Shown here: in pieces, positions 41,951 to 52,093 of the stretch
Layout: each line of letters opens with the position of its first letter
Numbering within the stretch: the stretch's first letter is position 1
Assembly (NCBI GenBank): GCA_050304615.1
Contig: JBNLDW010000004.1
Location: 69,258-133,257 of the forward strand
Direction of reading: 5' to 3'
Length of the DNA stretch: 64,000 nt
From: CBFDBF01 sp050304615
Lineage (GTDB): Bacteria; Pseudomonadota; Gammaproteobacteria; Chromatiales; Chromatiaceae
Made by a program: the position numbers and the translations under genes
The notes under the pieces: model-generated
Databases searched by the model: none
The model's input: only the letters and a program-made list of their open reading frames with translations
What the model was told of the DNA's origin: nothing

Positions 41951-43627
41951 ATGAATCTCATAAACGGCTTACACTTCAATAACATCCGCGGTGATATATA
42001 TGGCGGTATAACTGCGGCGGTAGTTGCACTTCCCCTGGCCCTGGCCATGGGTGTAGCGTCCGGTGCCGGACCCATCGCCGGCATGTATGGTGCCATTTTT
42101 GTCGGTTTCTTTGCCGCCCTCTTTGGCGGTACACCGGCCCAGGTATCCGGCCCCACCGGCCCCATGACCGTGGTCCTGGCCGCAATCTTCACCCAGTACA
42201 CCTCTATGTTCCCGCAGGACCCGGCCCATGCTGCGGCAATTGCCTTTACCGTGGTCGTCATGGGCGGCCTGTTTCAGATCATGTTTGGTATCTTAAAGAT
42301 AGGCAAGTTCATTGAGCTGGTTCCACACCCTGTAGTATCCGGTTTTATGAGCGGGATCGGTGTAATTATTATTCTGCTACAGCTACCACCACTGCTTGGG
42401 TTTGCCGCTCAATCAGGCCCTATGGCATCGGCCGCTGTATTGCCTGCGGCATTAGATAATATGGTGCTGGATGCCGTTATCCTTGGCCTGATATCACTGG
42501 CCATTGTTTATCTTATGCCGCACAGGCTTAACCGGCTTATCCCCTCACCCCTGATGGCCCTAATCGTTGGCACCCTCACCTATGTATTCTTTATGGCCGA
42601 TGGCAATGCCTCTATCCTGGGTGATATCCCCACCGGCCTACCACACCTGCAGTTGCCAACCATTGAGCTTGCCTTGCTGCCAAAGATGATTAAATCTGCT
42701 CTCGCCCTGGCCGCCCTGGGTACTATCGACTCTCTATTGACCTCGCTGGTGGCCGACAATGTGACCCGAACCTATCATAAATCTGATCGTGAACTGATCG
42801 GTCAGGGTATCGGCAACACCATTGCCGGTTTTTTTGGTGGTCTGCCAGGTGCCGGCGCAACCATGCGTACCGTGGTCAACGTAAAAGCGGGCGGCCTGAC
42901 CCCCATCTCTGGTTCCCTCCATGCCGTTGTGCTACTGGCCATTGTCCTGGGGGCCGGTTCAGTGGCTCAGTACATCCCCCATGCGGTACTGGCCGGGATA
43001 CTGATCAAGGTTGGGACCGATATCATCGACTGGGATTATCTGAAACGCCTGCACATCGCCCCCAAGGCAGGCGTCATCACTATGGCGGTTGTGCTCTTCA
43101 TGACCGTCTTTATTGATCTAATCATCGCAGTTGCTATCGGCATGGCCATGGCTGGTATGGTCTTTATGAACCGGATGGTAGAGCTACAACTGAACAGCAT
43201 CAGTACCATCCGCGATGTGGATGAAGATACCCCCCTCTCAAGAGATGAGGCGGAGGTCTTGGCGGAAGCAAAGGGACGGATCCTGCTATTCCACCTGGGT
43301 GGCCCCATGAGCTTTGGTGCAGCCAAAGGGATGACGCGGAAACTTGCCCAGTTTGATGAGTATGATGCACTAATCCTTGAATTCACCGATGTGCCTCAGA
43401 TCGACTTCACCTCTACCCGCGCCCTGTTCGATATAGTCAACAATGCCCAGGAAGCGGGGCGCATCGTGTTTATGGTGGGCTGCCGCAAACAGGTATGCGA
43501 TATGATGCGCAAGCATGGCGTGACCACCCAGGTACCAGAAGAGAACCTAGTTGGAGAGCGTCTCGATGCCCTGCATTTTGCCCTGCGGATGATACGGGAG
43601 AAGCAGGAAGCGCAAGGTATGATGTAA
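41951..43627 (+). CDS. SulP transporter, BicA-like (candidate Na+/HCO3- symporter)
   Basis: About 558 residues from MNLINGLHFNNIRGDIYGGI. This N-terminus and the following AAVVALPLALAMGVASGAGP and GGTPAQVSGPTGPMTVV strongly recall cyanobacterial BicA. Further SulP blocks are GFFGGLPGAGATMRTVVNVK, and a STAS domain near the C-terminus has LILEFTDVPQIDFTSTRALF. The likely role is low-affinity, Na+-dependent bicarbonate uptake for carbon fixation. The frame is open from 41864 with other ATGs (41912); 41951 is chosen because the conserved family N-terminus begins there, though its SD is weak. The partner Na+ extruders are just upstream. Confidence 0.82.
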   Translation: MNLINGLHFNNIRGDIYGGITAAVVALPLALAMGVASGAGPIAGMYGAIFVGFFAALFGGTPAQVSGPTGPMTVVLAAIFTQYTSMFPQDPAHAAAIAFTVVVMGGLFQIMFGILKIGKFIELVPHPVVSGFMSGIGVIIILLQLPPLLGFAAQSGPMASAAVLPAALDNMVLDAVILGLISLAIVYLMPHRLNRLIPSPLMALIVGTLTYVFFMADGNASILGDIPTGLPHLQLPTIELALLPKMIKSALALAALGTIDSLLTSLVADNVTRTYHKSDRELIGQGIGNTIAGFFGGLPGAGATMRTVVNVKAGGLTPISGSLHAVVLLAIVLGAGSVAQYIPHAVLAGILIKVGTDIIDWDYLKRLHIAPKAGVITMAVVLFMTVFIDLIIAVAIGMAMAGMVFMNRMVELQLNSISTIRDVDEDTPLSRDEAEVLAEAKGRILLFHLGGPMSFGAAKGMTRKLAQFDEYDALILEFTDVPQIDFTSTRALFDIVNNAQEAGRIVFMVGCRKQVCDMMRKHGVTTQVPEENLVGERLDALHFALRMIREKQEAQGMM

Positions 43628-43677
43628 TTGTTTCGCTGGATTTAATCAGACAACAGTACTATCTCTGCCGCTGTGTA

Positions 43678-45567
43678 TTAGATATGACCGATCTTCTGTT
43701 CGCCAGCAACATCACTGTTGTCGAACGCATTGATCGCACGAGTGATGCCAGCACTATCCAGACCGCATTCGACCAGTTGCTCGGATGCTGAGGCGTGTTC
43801 TATAAAGCGATCTGGTAGCCCAAGGTTGAGTATCCGTACCTGGTGATCCAACCGTGCCAGCAACTCATTTACCGCAGAACCAGCTCCGCCAAGCACTACA
43901 CCCTCTTCTACCGTCACTAGTAAGTCATGACTTGCGGCCAAGGTGTCGATCAGCCCCTCATCCAATGGCTTTACAAAACGCATATTGGCCAGCGTGGCAT
44001 CCATTGACTCCGCCACCTCCAGTGCCGGGGCCAACATACTGCCAAAGGCGAGAATGGCTATGCGCTGCCCCTGGCGTTTGATCTCACCCTTGCCTATGGG
44101 TAGGGTGGTCAACTCGTCCTCCACAGCAACCTCTGAACCGCTACCCCGCGGGTAACGCACCAGGGCTGGCCCAACATACTCCAGTGCAGTCTGTAGCATC
44201 TGCCGACACTCGCGCTCATCGGCGGGCGCCATCACTACCATATTGGGTAGCGCCCGTGCATAGCTAAGATCAAAACTACCGGCATGGGTTGGACCATCCG
44301 CGCCTACCTGGCCGGCACGATCTACGGCAAAGGTGACATCCAGATTCTGCAGCGCTATATCATGCGCCAACTGATCATAGGCCCGTTGCAGAAAGGTGGA
44401 ATAGATCGCTACCACCGGCTTCATCCCCTCACACGCCATACCGGCGGCAAAGGTGAGGGCATGTTCCTCGGCTATGCCTACATCAAAATAGCGTTGTGGA
44501 TAGAGCGCGGCAAAACTGTTCAGTCCCGAGCCTTCACACATCGCCGGGGTGATAGCGATCAACTCCTGGTGTTGCGCCGCTGCCGCACACAGCCACTCAC
44601 CAAAGATCTCAGTGTAGGTGGTTTTAGCAGGCCGCTCTACCATCTTGCCGGTCTCTGGATCGAATGGCGTCACCCCGTGATAGAAACAGGGATTGCCCTC
44701 TGCAGGCTCATATCCCTTCCCCTTCTGGGTCGCAACATGCAGCAAACGCGGACCGTGCATCGCCTTCATGTTTTTTAGGGTACGCACCAGGATATTCGTG
44801 TCGTGGCCATCGATTGGGCCGATGTAGTTAAAACCCAGCTCTTCAAACATAGTTCCAGGCATCACCATACCCTTGGTGTGCTCTTCCCAACGCTCTATAA
44901 AGCGACTTAGGTGGGGTAGATTTTTTAAGGCTGATTTTCCGCCCTCACGCACCTTGGTGTAAAACTTACCAGAGAGCAGACGTGCCAGGTGATTACGAAA
45001 CGCACCCACGCTAGCAGAGATGGACATATCGTTATCGTTGAGGATTACCAGCAGATCCAGATCCAGGGCGCCAGCGTGGTTGAGGGCCTCGAAGGCCATG
45101 CCGCTACTCATGGCGGCATCCCCGATGATTGCCACCACCTGCCGCTCCTCACCCCGCTGTTTGGCCGCTGCAGCCATGCCCAAAGCGGCACTGATAGAGG
45201 TGCTGGCGTGACCAGCCCCGAAGGCGTCATACGGGCTCTCCTGACGACTTGGAAAGCCGGCAAGCCCACCCTTCTGCCGCAGAGTCGCCATGCGTTCACG
45301 CCGTCCGGTTAGAATCTTGTGAGGATAGGCCTGATGCCCAACATCCCAGACCAAACGATCATCGGGGGTATCGAATACATAGTGCAGGGCGATCGTCAGC
45401 TCGACCACTCCCAGGCCTGCGGCCAAATGGCCTCCTGTCTGAGAGACTGTTTCGATCAAAAAATGACGTAACTCATCTGCTAGCGGGGCAAGCTGATGCT
45501 GTTCCAGCAGCCGCAAATCTGCCGGTAGATCAATGCCGCTCAATAGTGAATAATCTTGCCCAGCCAT
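43678..45567 (-). CDS. dxs: 1-deoxy-D-xylulose-5-phosphate synthase
   Basis: A 629-residue thiamine-diphosphate enzyme that condenses pyruvate and glyceraldehyde 3-phosphate at the entry to the MEP isoprenoid pathway. Motifs: GHQAYPHKILTGR, the TPP-binding GDAAMSSGMAFEALNHAG with ILNDNDMSI, MFEELGFNYIGPIDGHD, and in the pyrimidine domain DVGIAEEHALTFAAGMACEG with VAIYSTFLQRAYDQ. Length is normal. It converges on the BicA-like gene with a 50-bp gap. Confidence 0.96.
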   Translation of the reverse strand: MAGQDYSLLSGIDLPADLRLLEQHQLAPLADELRHFLIETVSQTGGHLAAGLGVVELTIALHYVFDTPDDRLVWDVGHQAYPHKILTGRRERMATLRQKGGLAGFPSRQESPYDAFGAGHASTSISAALGMAAAAKQRGEERQVVAIIGDAAMSSGMAFEALNHAGALDLDLLVILNDNDMSISASVGAFRNHLARLLSGKFYTKVREGGKSALKNLPHLSRFIERWEEHTKGMVMPGTMFEELGFNYIGPIDGHDTNILVRTLKNMKAMHGPRLLHVATQKGKGYEPAEGNPCFYHGVTPFDPETGKMVERPAKTTYTEIFGEWLCAAAAQHQELIAITPAMCEGSGLNSFAALYPQRYFDVGIAEEHALTFAAGMACEGMKPVVAIYSTFLQRAYDQLAHDIALQNLDVTFAVDRAGQVGADGPTHAGSFDLSYARALPNMVVMAPADERECRQMLQTALEYVGPALVRYPRGSGSEVAVEDELTTLPIGKGEIKRQGQRIAILAFGSMLAPALEVAESMDATLANMRFVKPLDEGLIDTLAASHDLLVTVEEGVVLGGAGSAVNELLARLDHQVRILNLGLPDRFIEHASASEQLVECGLDSAGITRAINAFDNSDVAGEQKIGHI

Positions 45568-45951
45568 TTTCCTAGAAACCGTAGTTGGTCAGGCTGAAGG
45601 GTGCATCCAAGAGGGTGCAGAGCAAGGCGCAACGACGCGGAATAGTGATTCTATTCCAAGGAGTTGCAACACCGCTATGCGCCGTCAGAGGCGTGCCATT
45701 TGGCCTGTAGCGTAATTCACCCAATAGGTGAACCATTGTATTATCTAAACAAACTGGCGTCATATCCTCACGTTACTTTCAGTATGGGGCGATCAACTGC
45801 GGTTTTTAGGAGTGTCGCTTGTGTACCGCCAGAATTTAGTTAAAGTCACTACCCTATTCTACCTTATCAGCACAAACCACGCTTACAAATTCCCGAAATA
45901 GCACCGATTTATCCTATAATCGAGACACTTAATTTGGGATATAGAATCATC
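45568..45951. repeat. Intergenic region with repeat-like segment and aroG promoter
   Basis: 384 bp between dxs and the DAHP synthase gene. The part 45580-45760 looks like a dispersed repeat: it contains GGAATAG-TGATT-CTATTCC (7-bp stem, near 45640-45658) and a direction-neutral, low-coding-quality open frame. The right part carries TATAAT at 45915-45920, about 30 bp before the gene's ATG at 45952, as a plausible -10 element. No attenuator-type leader peptide with aromatic codons was recognised. Confidence 0.45.
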
Positions 45952-47016
45952 ATGACTCACCAAACAGACGACCTACGAATCCGTGAAATCAAGGAGCTAC
46001 TCTCGCCAGAGAAGATAATCCAGGAGAGTCCCATCACGGAGACCGCCGCCACCACTGTATACCTGGCCAGAGAGGCGATCCATCGAATCTTGAATGACGA
46101 AGATGACCGCCTGCTGGTGGTCATTGGGCCATGCTCTGCGCACGACCCGGATGCCACCCGCGAATATGCCAGCAAACTGCGGCCCATAGTTACAGAGCTA
46201 CAGGATGATCTGTTATTGGTAATGCGGGTCTATTTTGAGAAACCCCGTACCATCGTTGGCTGGAAGGGGCTGATCAATGATCCTGATCTCGATGGGACGT
46301 TCCATATCAACCGGGGTCTCCGGTTGGCCCGCCAGCTGCTGTTGGATATCAATAACATGGGCATACCGGCAGGTACCGAGTATCTGGATCCAATTAGCCC
46401 GCAATATATAGCCGATCTGATCAGTTGGGGAGCCATCGGGGCCCGCACTACCGAGAGCCAGGTACACCGCGAGCTGGCATCAGGGCTATCCTGCCCGGTT
46501 GGCTTCAAGAATGCCACTAACGGCAGTCTGCAGGTTGCCCTGGATGCGATCAGGTCTGCCTCTCAGCCACACCACTTTTTGTCTGTTACAAAACAGGGGC
46601 GCTCGGCAATCTTTTCCACCAGCGGCAATAGTGACTGCCATGTTATCCTGCGCGGCGGTATCCGTCCAAACTATGATACCGAGAGCGTCAATATCGCTGC
46701 CGAGGAGATGGAGGCGGCGGGGCTAACACCCCGCATGATGATAGATTTTAGCCACTCTAATAGCCGGAAAAAGCACATGAAACAGCTAGATGTAGGACGG
46801 GATGTGGCAAGTCAGATTTCCCGTGGGGATGAGCGCATCATCGGCAGCATGATAGAGAGCAACCTGGTGGCCGGTAATCAGGAGTGGAGTAGTGAGCTGG
46901 AGCTGACCTACGGCCAGAGCATCACCGATGCCTGTATAGATTGGCAAGATAGCGAACCCCTGCTGCGAACGCTTGCAGCGGCGGTCAGGGAGCGGCGCAA
47001 ACATAGGTCATATTGA
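45952..47016 (+). CDS. aroG: 3-deoxy-7-phosphoheptulonate (DAHP) synthase, class I
   Basis: About 354 residues. Condenses phosphoenolpyruvate and erythrose 4-phosphate at the start of the shikimate pathway. Family blocks: LLVVIGPCSAHDPDATREYA, MRVYFEKPRTIVGWKGLIND, the GARTTESQVHRELASGLSCP segment, GFKNATNGSLQVA, LRGG and MIDFSHSNSRKKH, ending with GSMIESNLVAGNQ. The ATG at 45952 (MTHQTDD) is chosen over a TTG at 45934. The N-terminal regulatory extension is present. Which amino acid inhibits it (Phe, Tyr or Trp) cannot be told by eye, so the symbol is approximate. Confidence 0.9.
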   Translation: MTHQTDDLRIREIKELLSPEKIIQESPITETAATTVYLAREAIHRILNDEDDRLLVVIGPCSAHDPDATREYASKLRPIVTELQDDLLLVMRVYFEKPRTIVGWKGLINDPDLDGTFHINRGLRLARQLLLDINNMGIPAGTEYLDPISPQYIADLISWGAIGARTTESQVHRELASGLSCPVGFKNATNGSLQVALDAIRSASQPHHFLSVTKQGRSAIFSTSGNSDCHVILRGGIRPNYDTESVNIAAEEMEAAGLTPRMMIDFSHSNSRKKHMKQLDVGRDVASQISRGDERIIGSMIESNLVAGNQEWSSELELTYGQSITDACIDWQDSEPLLRTLAAAVRERRKHRSY

Positions 47017-47083
47017 GCGTAGGCCAGCGCGCCTTTACAGCTATTCAAATATACAACTTTTCTGGAGTTTACCGTAAATAGCG

Positions 47084-47518
47084 TTAAAATCCCGCCTTTT
47101 CGTACCACATTTTCGCCTTTTCCAGATCCTGCTCCACCCCGCGCCCCTCTTCATACAGCATCGCCAGGGTGGTCTGGGAGCCGCTCATCCCCTGCTCTGC
47201 CGCCTTGGTGAACCACTCCACCGCCTGGGTAAAGTCCTGCCCGACACACTCACCCTCAAGGTACATAAAACCCAGACCGTGCTGGGCCAGGGCAAGGCCA
47301 GCCTCAGCCGCAGCCCGCATGTTTTTGTAGGCCATCAACTCATTCTGCACCATACCCAGACCATTCTGCGCCATTATCGCCATGCGATACTGAGCCTCTG
47401 GCTCCCCCTGGTCGGCCAGCGGATATAGCAGCTTTACTGCATCCCCGAAATATTTGGCCTCATAGGCGGCTATCCCGCTACCTAGCTCCATCTTACGATT
47501 TTCTATATCACTACTCAT
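47084..47518 (-). CDS. SEL1-like tetratricopeptide repeat protein
   Basis: About 144 residues with three to four SEL1-type repeats (DAVKLLYPLADQGEPEAQYR, AYKNMRAAAEAGLALAQHGL, QAVEWFTKAAEQGMSGSQTT, DLEKAKMWYEKAGF). These are helical scaffolds for protein contacts. No signal peptide, so likely cytosolic. The ATG at 47518 follows GGAGATGAGTCA and is preferred over 47575. It converges on aroG with a 67-bp gap and is divergent from slt. No specific partner is known. Confidence 0.75.
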   Translation of the reverse strand: MSSDIENRKMELGSGIAAYEAKYFGDAVKLLYPLADQGEPEAQYRMAIMAQNGLGMVQNELMAYKNMRAAAEAGLALAQHGLGFMYLEGECVGQDFTQAVEWFTKAAEQGMSGSQTTLAMLYEEGRGVEQDLEKAKMWYEKAGF

Positions 47519-47645
47519 TGACTCATCTCCGCTGTAGGGCACCATTAACGAAACAACATGGTGGTAACCGCGCAACTAATCAAGGTAGCACGATAGGTAG
47601 ACTATATAGCATAATCAAACCACACTCGCCTGGAGACGAAAGAAA

Positions 47646-49601
47646 TTGAACCATAGAATATGGGGCCGCTACCTTGGATGCTGCCTGCTAATACTGCCAC
47701 TGCAACCATCTGCCGCCGATATGGACAGCAACGCCATCCAGCGCGACACCTTTCTGTCCGCCGAAAGTGCATTCAAAAAAGGTGATAACAGCCACTATCT
47801 GGCACTCAAGGCAAAGCTCAAAGAGTATCCACTGCTGCCATATCTGGAGTACATGGAACTACGGCAGCAGTTAAAAACCGTGAGCGATACCCAAATAAAC
47901 AGCTACCTGGAGAACAACCAAGATCTTCCTCTCAACCGGCTCCTACGCAATGCCTGGCTGGATCAGCTCGCAAAACAGGGCCGCTGGGAGAGCTACCTAA
48001 AATTTTACTTGCCAGATAGCAACACCAGACGCCGCTGTAACTATCTCCAGGCACAGCTACAGACTGGGCAGGCCAACCAAGCACTGCCACAGGTAGAGGA
48101 GCTCTGGCTGCACGGTAACTCGCAACCAGATGCATGCGACCCCGTGTTCGCGGCCTGGCGTAACGCCGGTCAACTTACCACCGAACTGGTATGGCAACGG
48201 ATCGAGCTGGCTATGCAAGCCCGCCGGGTCGAGCTTGCCCGTCATCTGCGCAGCCTTCTTCCAGCCGCGCAACAACCCTGGCTTGATCGCTGGCTCCAGC
48301 TCCACCGCAACCCAGAGGAGATTGAGCTCATCAGCGAGCTGAACATCCCCTCACCGCTAGAAGAGCAGATTCTGCTACACGGTATCCGGCAGCTGGCCCG
48401 CGAAGATGGTGTACGGGCCCGATTGAGCTGGCAAAGACTAGCAAAAAAACACCCCTTCAGCGTCAAGCAGCAACGTATGGCTGAATTCTATCTGGTCTAC
48501 GCCATGATACGAGATAAACAACCAGATCTGCTCGCCACACTAGACGAGATCAAGCCTGACAACGAGGATACCAGACTTGCAGAGGCACGTATCCGTGCCG
48601 CCCTGCTCCATCGTGACTGGGAACGGGTTCAGCGCTGGATATCTGCCCTGCCGTCAGAGCTAAGGCAGACTGAGACATGGCAATATTGGGATGCGCGGGC
48701 CAGATATGAGCAGGGCGATAGCGCTACAGCGCAAGCCATCTGGAAGAAACTGGCAAAAGAGCGGAGCTATCATGGCTTCCTGGCCGCTGACCGTCTGCAG
48801 AGCGCATATCAGTTTGGCCATGTCGCCTTGACAGCAGACAATGCAAAACTCAAGTGGCTATCTGAGTTACCTGGAATAAGGCGGGCTAGAGAGCTGTACC
48901 TCCTTGAGCGCATACAGGATGCACGCAGGGAGTGGACGTATGTCGTCCGTGATCTGGAGGGAGAGAAATTAAAGGCTGCAGCGCAACTCGCTCACGACTG
49001 GGGTTGGCATGAACGCGCCATCTTCGCCCTTGCACAGGGCAAACAGTGGCAGGACATGGAGATGCGCTTTCCACTGGAACACCGCCCAGAGATAGAGACC
49101 ATGGCGCAACAACAGCAACTGGACACTGCCTGGGTATTTGCAGTAATTCGACAGGAAAGCGCCTTTATGCGCGACGCCCACTCGCCGGTAGGAGCACAGG
49201 GTCTGATGCAGCTGATGCCAAAGACCGCCCGTGCCGAAGCAAAGAAACTTGGACTGCGCCCACCACGAGGAGAGGCCGTGCTACAACCAGAGTTGAATAT
49301 AAAGCTTGGCAGTGCACACCTGCGTAGAGCCATGGATCAACTAGAGCAGAATCAGGTTCTTGCTACCGCCGCATACAATGCCGGGGTACACAGAGTAAAC
49401 GCCTGGATGCCGGATGAAACTATGGAGGCAGAGCTGTGGGTAGCCTTGGTACCATTCAAAGAGACTAGGCTCTATCTCCAGCGAGTGCTGGCCTACAGCA
49501 TCATATACCAACAACGCTTAGGGCTAGAGCAACAACGTCTAGCCAGCAGAATGGCGCCGATTAAGCCCTTGGATACCCCCTGGCCACCACTCCTGAAGTG
49601 A
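47646..49601 (+). CDS. slt: Soluble lytic murein transglycosylase (Slt70-like)
   Basis: 651 residues. A signal peptide (YLGCCLLILPLQPSAA) precedes a long alpha-superhelical U/L domain (about 30-470). The C-terminal SLT domain carries VIRQESAFMRDAHSPVGAQG with the catalytic Glu, LMQLMPKTA, and AYNAGVHRVNAW. It cleaves the MurNAc-GlcNAc bond in the periplasm to give 1,6-anhydro products. It starts at a TTG (47646) with GGAG about 10 nt upstream; no better ATG precedes the signal peptide. Converges on the cyclase-like gene. Confidence 0.9.
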   Translation: MNHRIWGRYLGCCLLILPLQPSAADMDSNAIQRDTFLSAESAFKKGDNSHYLALKAKLKEYPLLPYLEYMELRQQLKTVSDTQINSYLENNQDLPLNRLLRNAWLDQLAKQGRWESYLKFYLPDSNTRRRCNYLQAQLQTGQANQALPQVEELWLHGNSQPDACDPVFAAWRNAGQLTTELVWQRIELAMQARRVELARHLRSLLPAAQQPWLDRWLQLHRNPEEIELISELNIPSPLEEQILLHGIRQLAREDGVRARLSWQRLAKKHPFSVKQQRMAEFYLVYAMIRDKQPDLLATLDEIKPDNEDTRLAEARIRAALLHRDWERVQRWISALPSELRQTETWQYWDARARYEQGDSATAQAIWKKLAKERSYHGFLAADRLQSAYQFGHVALTADNAKLKWLSELPGIRRARELYLLERIQDARREWTYVVRDLEGEKLKAAAQLAHDWGWHERAIFALAQGKQWQDMEMRFPLEHRPEIETMAQQQQLDTAWVFAVIRQESAFMRDAHSPVGAQGLMQLMPKTARAEAKKLGLRPPRGEAVLQPELNIKLGSAHLRRAMDQLEQNQVLATAAYNAGVHRVNAWMPDETMEAELWVALVPFKETRLYLQRVLAYSIIYQQRLGLEQQRLASRMAPIKPLDTPWPPLLK

Positions 49602-49665
49602 GAGCTGCTCAGCGGCAGCCGCTTATCGTAAAATGGATGGAGCTAACCCAGGTATCGCGCCCTGC

Positions 49666-52092
49666 TTAGTGGAGAAAAGGTGAATCATCTGAGAGATCTG
49701 TATCAACTGAGTCATGGTGCTCACTCCTCGATGCGAACTTCTGTTTGATCGTAGTAATCGCCTCTTGGTCGGTGATCACTTCATAGAAGCGACGACCCCA
49801 CTCCTCCTCATCACTGATACCATTGTCGATCCAGAGACAAACCGGCGACTCCCGCACTACCAACCAACGCATCGTCCCCTTACGATCTGGATAACGCCCT
49901 GCATAAAAAATACTCTTGCTGCTGTAGCCCTCCACAGAGACACCGGCACGACGCATAGCCAGCTCATTTTTCAGCTTCAGAAAGGCCATTACATCTAGCT
50001 CAATACCATTAACGTTATACCGGAGCGTACAGTCTGTAGTCTGCTTTTGTGAAATATCCTGTTCCATAGGGATAACCACTTCAACACCACGCTTTATCTG
50101 TGTGGCAAGAGAACTATTACGTAAATTATATGAGCATGATGATAGCTGGTCAGCACGATTGATAGCCGGAGAAATCATGATCTCATGGTCACCATCATAT
50201 AGAAATGCTGGTGCTTCATCATTGAATGATATGCCAATCCCCAGCTCCAAATCCGGCAACCCAAATTTCCGGTTCTGCACATTCTGTGCATCCACCACCT
50301 GCAGTATTTTTTGCGCCACGCCGCAAGCATGGGCGACACAGAGCCACCTATGCGGGGCATCCTCATACTCAAAGATACTCAGAATCACCGCGTCTCCTTC
50401 CACAAACACCTTTTTAGCCCCAAAATTATCTAGCAGCCCGGTTATTGGCTGGAAGAAATTACGACTAAAATGCGAGGCTGGATTAAGGTTGCGTTCCCGC
50501 AGTTGCGCAGTAATTGTGGTTGAACCCCTGACGTCTGCTTTGATAATTACATGATTACGGATACGGCGCTGCTGCAACCGCTGTTCGGTATGCAGTACAA
50601 ACTCTTGCAGGGTTCCATTACTGCGTGACAGCTCCACCTCATCATCTCGCGTCAGAATACGAATATGATCCATTATGCGGTAAGTCTGATACGCCAACTT
50701 GAGATCGCGTCGCAACACGGCAAAATCTTTCAGGAAGTGCAACAGTATCCTGCGCGCCCGTCTCTTGGGCATGCGCTTAATCCTGGCGGCGGCGGCATCC
50801 ATAACTCGCCGCACTTCATCTGGTGATAGCATGGATCTGATACTAGACAGCCTGCGCATCAACTTCCGGCGAGAGACGATACCTGCCAAGTAGTGGTAGA
50901 TTAGCCGTGCCGGCACTACACCATGCAACTCTGCATAGACCGTCGACACCTCTCGCGCTGCCAACACCTTGCGCAGAAGATGCGCGCGGTACAACTGGCG
51001 GTATATATCGGATAAAAAATGGTGCCAATTATCACTCTCTGACAACCCTGGCGGCCGACCCCGCTGCTGACTTATGACCCCTGTCTTACTGGCCCAGCTA
51101 TCTTGCAGGATGAGGTCAAAATTATCCGGCCGGTCCAGCCAGGAAGAGCGCTCTTGCCGATACTCTTTTTCCTGCAGGGCGCGCCCAAGCAGAAACTCCA
51201 TCTCAAAAAAACTATCCAAAAGACCCTGATCACCGCGCTGTCGTAGCATCTGCGCCACATCGCCACCATGACCACCTTTATCTACCGCAACTCCTGCAGT
51301 CGGCTGTCCCCAATCCGGTAGATACTCCTCAAACAGTCCTGTCACAAGACGATTTATTTGTTCAAATCCTTCGGGATCGTCCCTGTCCAGGAGGGCCAGT
51401 GAGTAGTGCTTCATCATCTGTTCATCGACCCACACGCTGGATATCTGCAGGATAGGATTAAACAGCATCTCTTTGGGAACAGGCCAGGAACTACTCAGTA
51501 CAGATTTGCGCAACTTGCGCAGGGCTGTATTCTCCAGCTTATAGATGTGCTGGAACAGTTTACGGGTAATGCGATAACGTAGCTCCGCCTCATCTTTAGC
51601 CAGCGCTACAAGACGCTCATGAAACTCCAACTCCCGCCCGGAATCCCCCCAACTATCAGAACGTCCATGTTGCAGCTGACTACGATAGATTTCCAGTTCG
51701 CTGCCAACCACCTGCAATAAGAACTTCATGGCGGCAAGCTGGAGCAACTGCACCTGACCGGGACGAGCGCTCTTCCGCACTAGGTTCACCCCGGTCTCCA
51801 TCATCCCTGTATATGCTGCCTCGAAGGCGCGTATATCTGCAACTGGAGGTGGCGAGGACGCCTTCCCCCAGCTGTCATCCCCCAACTCATACAGCAACAT
51901 ACGCTGCACCAGAGAACGGGCCAGGCCGGTGAATTGCGGACTCAGATAGATATCTATGTGAGCGTTATCTACCCCGATTGGGAAGCTTTCTATGGAGAAG
52001 GAGAAGGGTATAGGGGCGCGCAACCATGCAATGAACTCCTCACTATCAGGCTGCCAGCGAAATCGTCTATTGCGATTAAAAAAAAGCCCCAT
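49666..52092 (-). CDS. Divergent class III nucleotidyl cyclase-like protein
   Basis: 808 residues, not a named family. Residues about 513-690 resemble a class III cyclase homology domain. IIKADVRGSTT supplies the first metal Asp (Asp520), and FVEGDAVILSIFE supplies Glu565-Gly566-Asp567, the second metal Asp position. AINRADQLS corresponds to the NxxAxxL region, where Asn645 is kept but the Arg four residues later is Gln649. The first 500 residues are helical and basic without a recognised domain; no signal peptide or membrane segment. It may be a cyclase, a pseudo-cyclase or a nucleotide sensor. It starts 1 bp after the rsd stop, so the two form an operon. Confidence 0.55.
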   Translation of the reverse strand: MGLFFNRNRRFRWQPDSEEFIAWLRAPIPFSFSIESFPIGVDNAHIDIYLSPQFTGLARSLVQRMLLYELGDDSWGKASSPPPVADIRAFEAAYTGMMETGVNLVRKSARPGQVQLLQLAAMKFLLQVVGSELEIYRSQLQHGRSDSWGDSGRELEFHERLVALAKDEAELRYRITRKLFQHIYKLENTALRKLRKSVLSSSWPVPKEMLFNPILQISSVWVDEQMMKHYSLALLDRDDPEGFEQINRLVTGLFEEYLPDWGQPTAGVAVDKGGHGGDVAQMLRQRGDQGLLDSFFEMEFLLGRALQEKEYRQERSSWLDRPDNFDLILQDSWASKTGVISQQRGRPPGLSESDNWHHFLSDIYRQLYRAHLLRKVLAAREVSTVYAELHGVVPARLIYHYLAGIVSRRKLMRRLSSIRSMLSPDEVRRVMDAAAARIKRMPKRRARRILLHFLKDFAVLRRDLKLAYQTYRIMDHIRILTRDDEVELSRSNGTLQEFVLHTEQRLQQRRIRNHVIIKADVRGSTTITAQLRERNLNPASHFSRNFFQPITGLLDNFGAKKVFVEGDAVILSIFEYEDAPHRWLCVAHACGVAQKILQVVDAQNVQNRKFGLPDLELGIGISFNDEAPAFLYDGDHEIMISPAINRADQLSSCSYNLRNSSLATQIKRGVEVVIPMEQDISQKQTTDCTLRYNVNGIELDVMAFLKLKNELAMRRAGVSVEGYSSKSIFYAGRYPDRKGTMRWLVVRESPVCLWIDNGISDEEEWGRRFYEVITDQEAITTIKQKFASRSEHHDSVDTDLSDDSPFLH

Positions 52093-52093
52093 A

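Noticed and set aside
45572..45763. 63-codon minus-strand open frame beside dxs
   Set aside because: Low-quality coding composition within a repeat-like intergenic segment and no recognisable domain.
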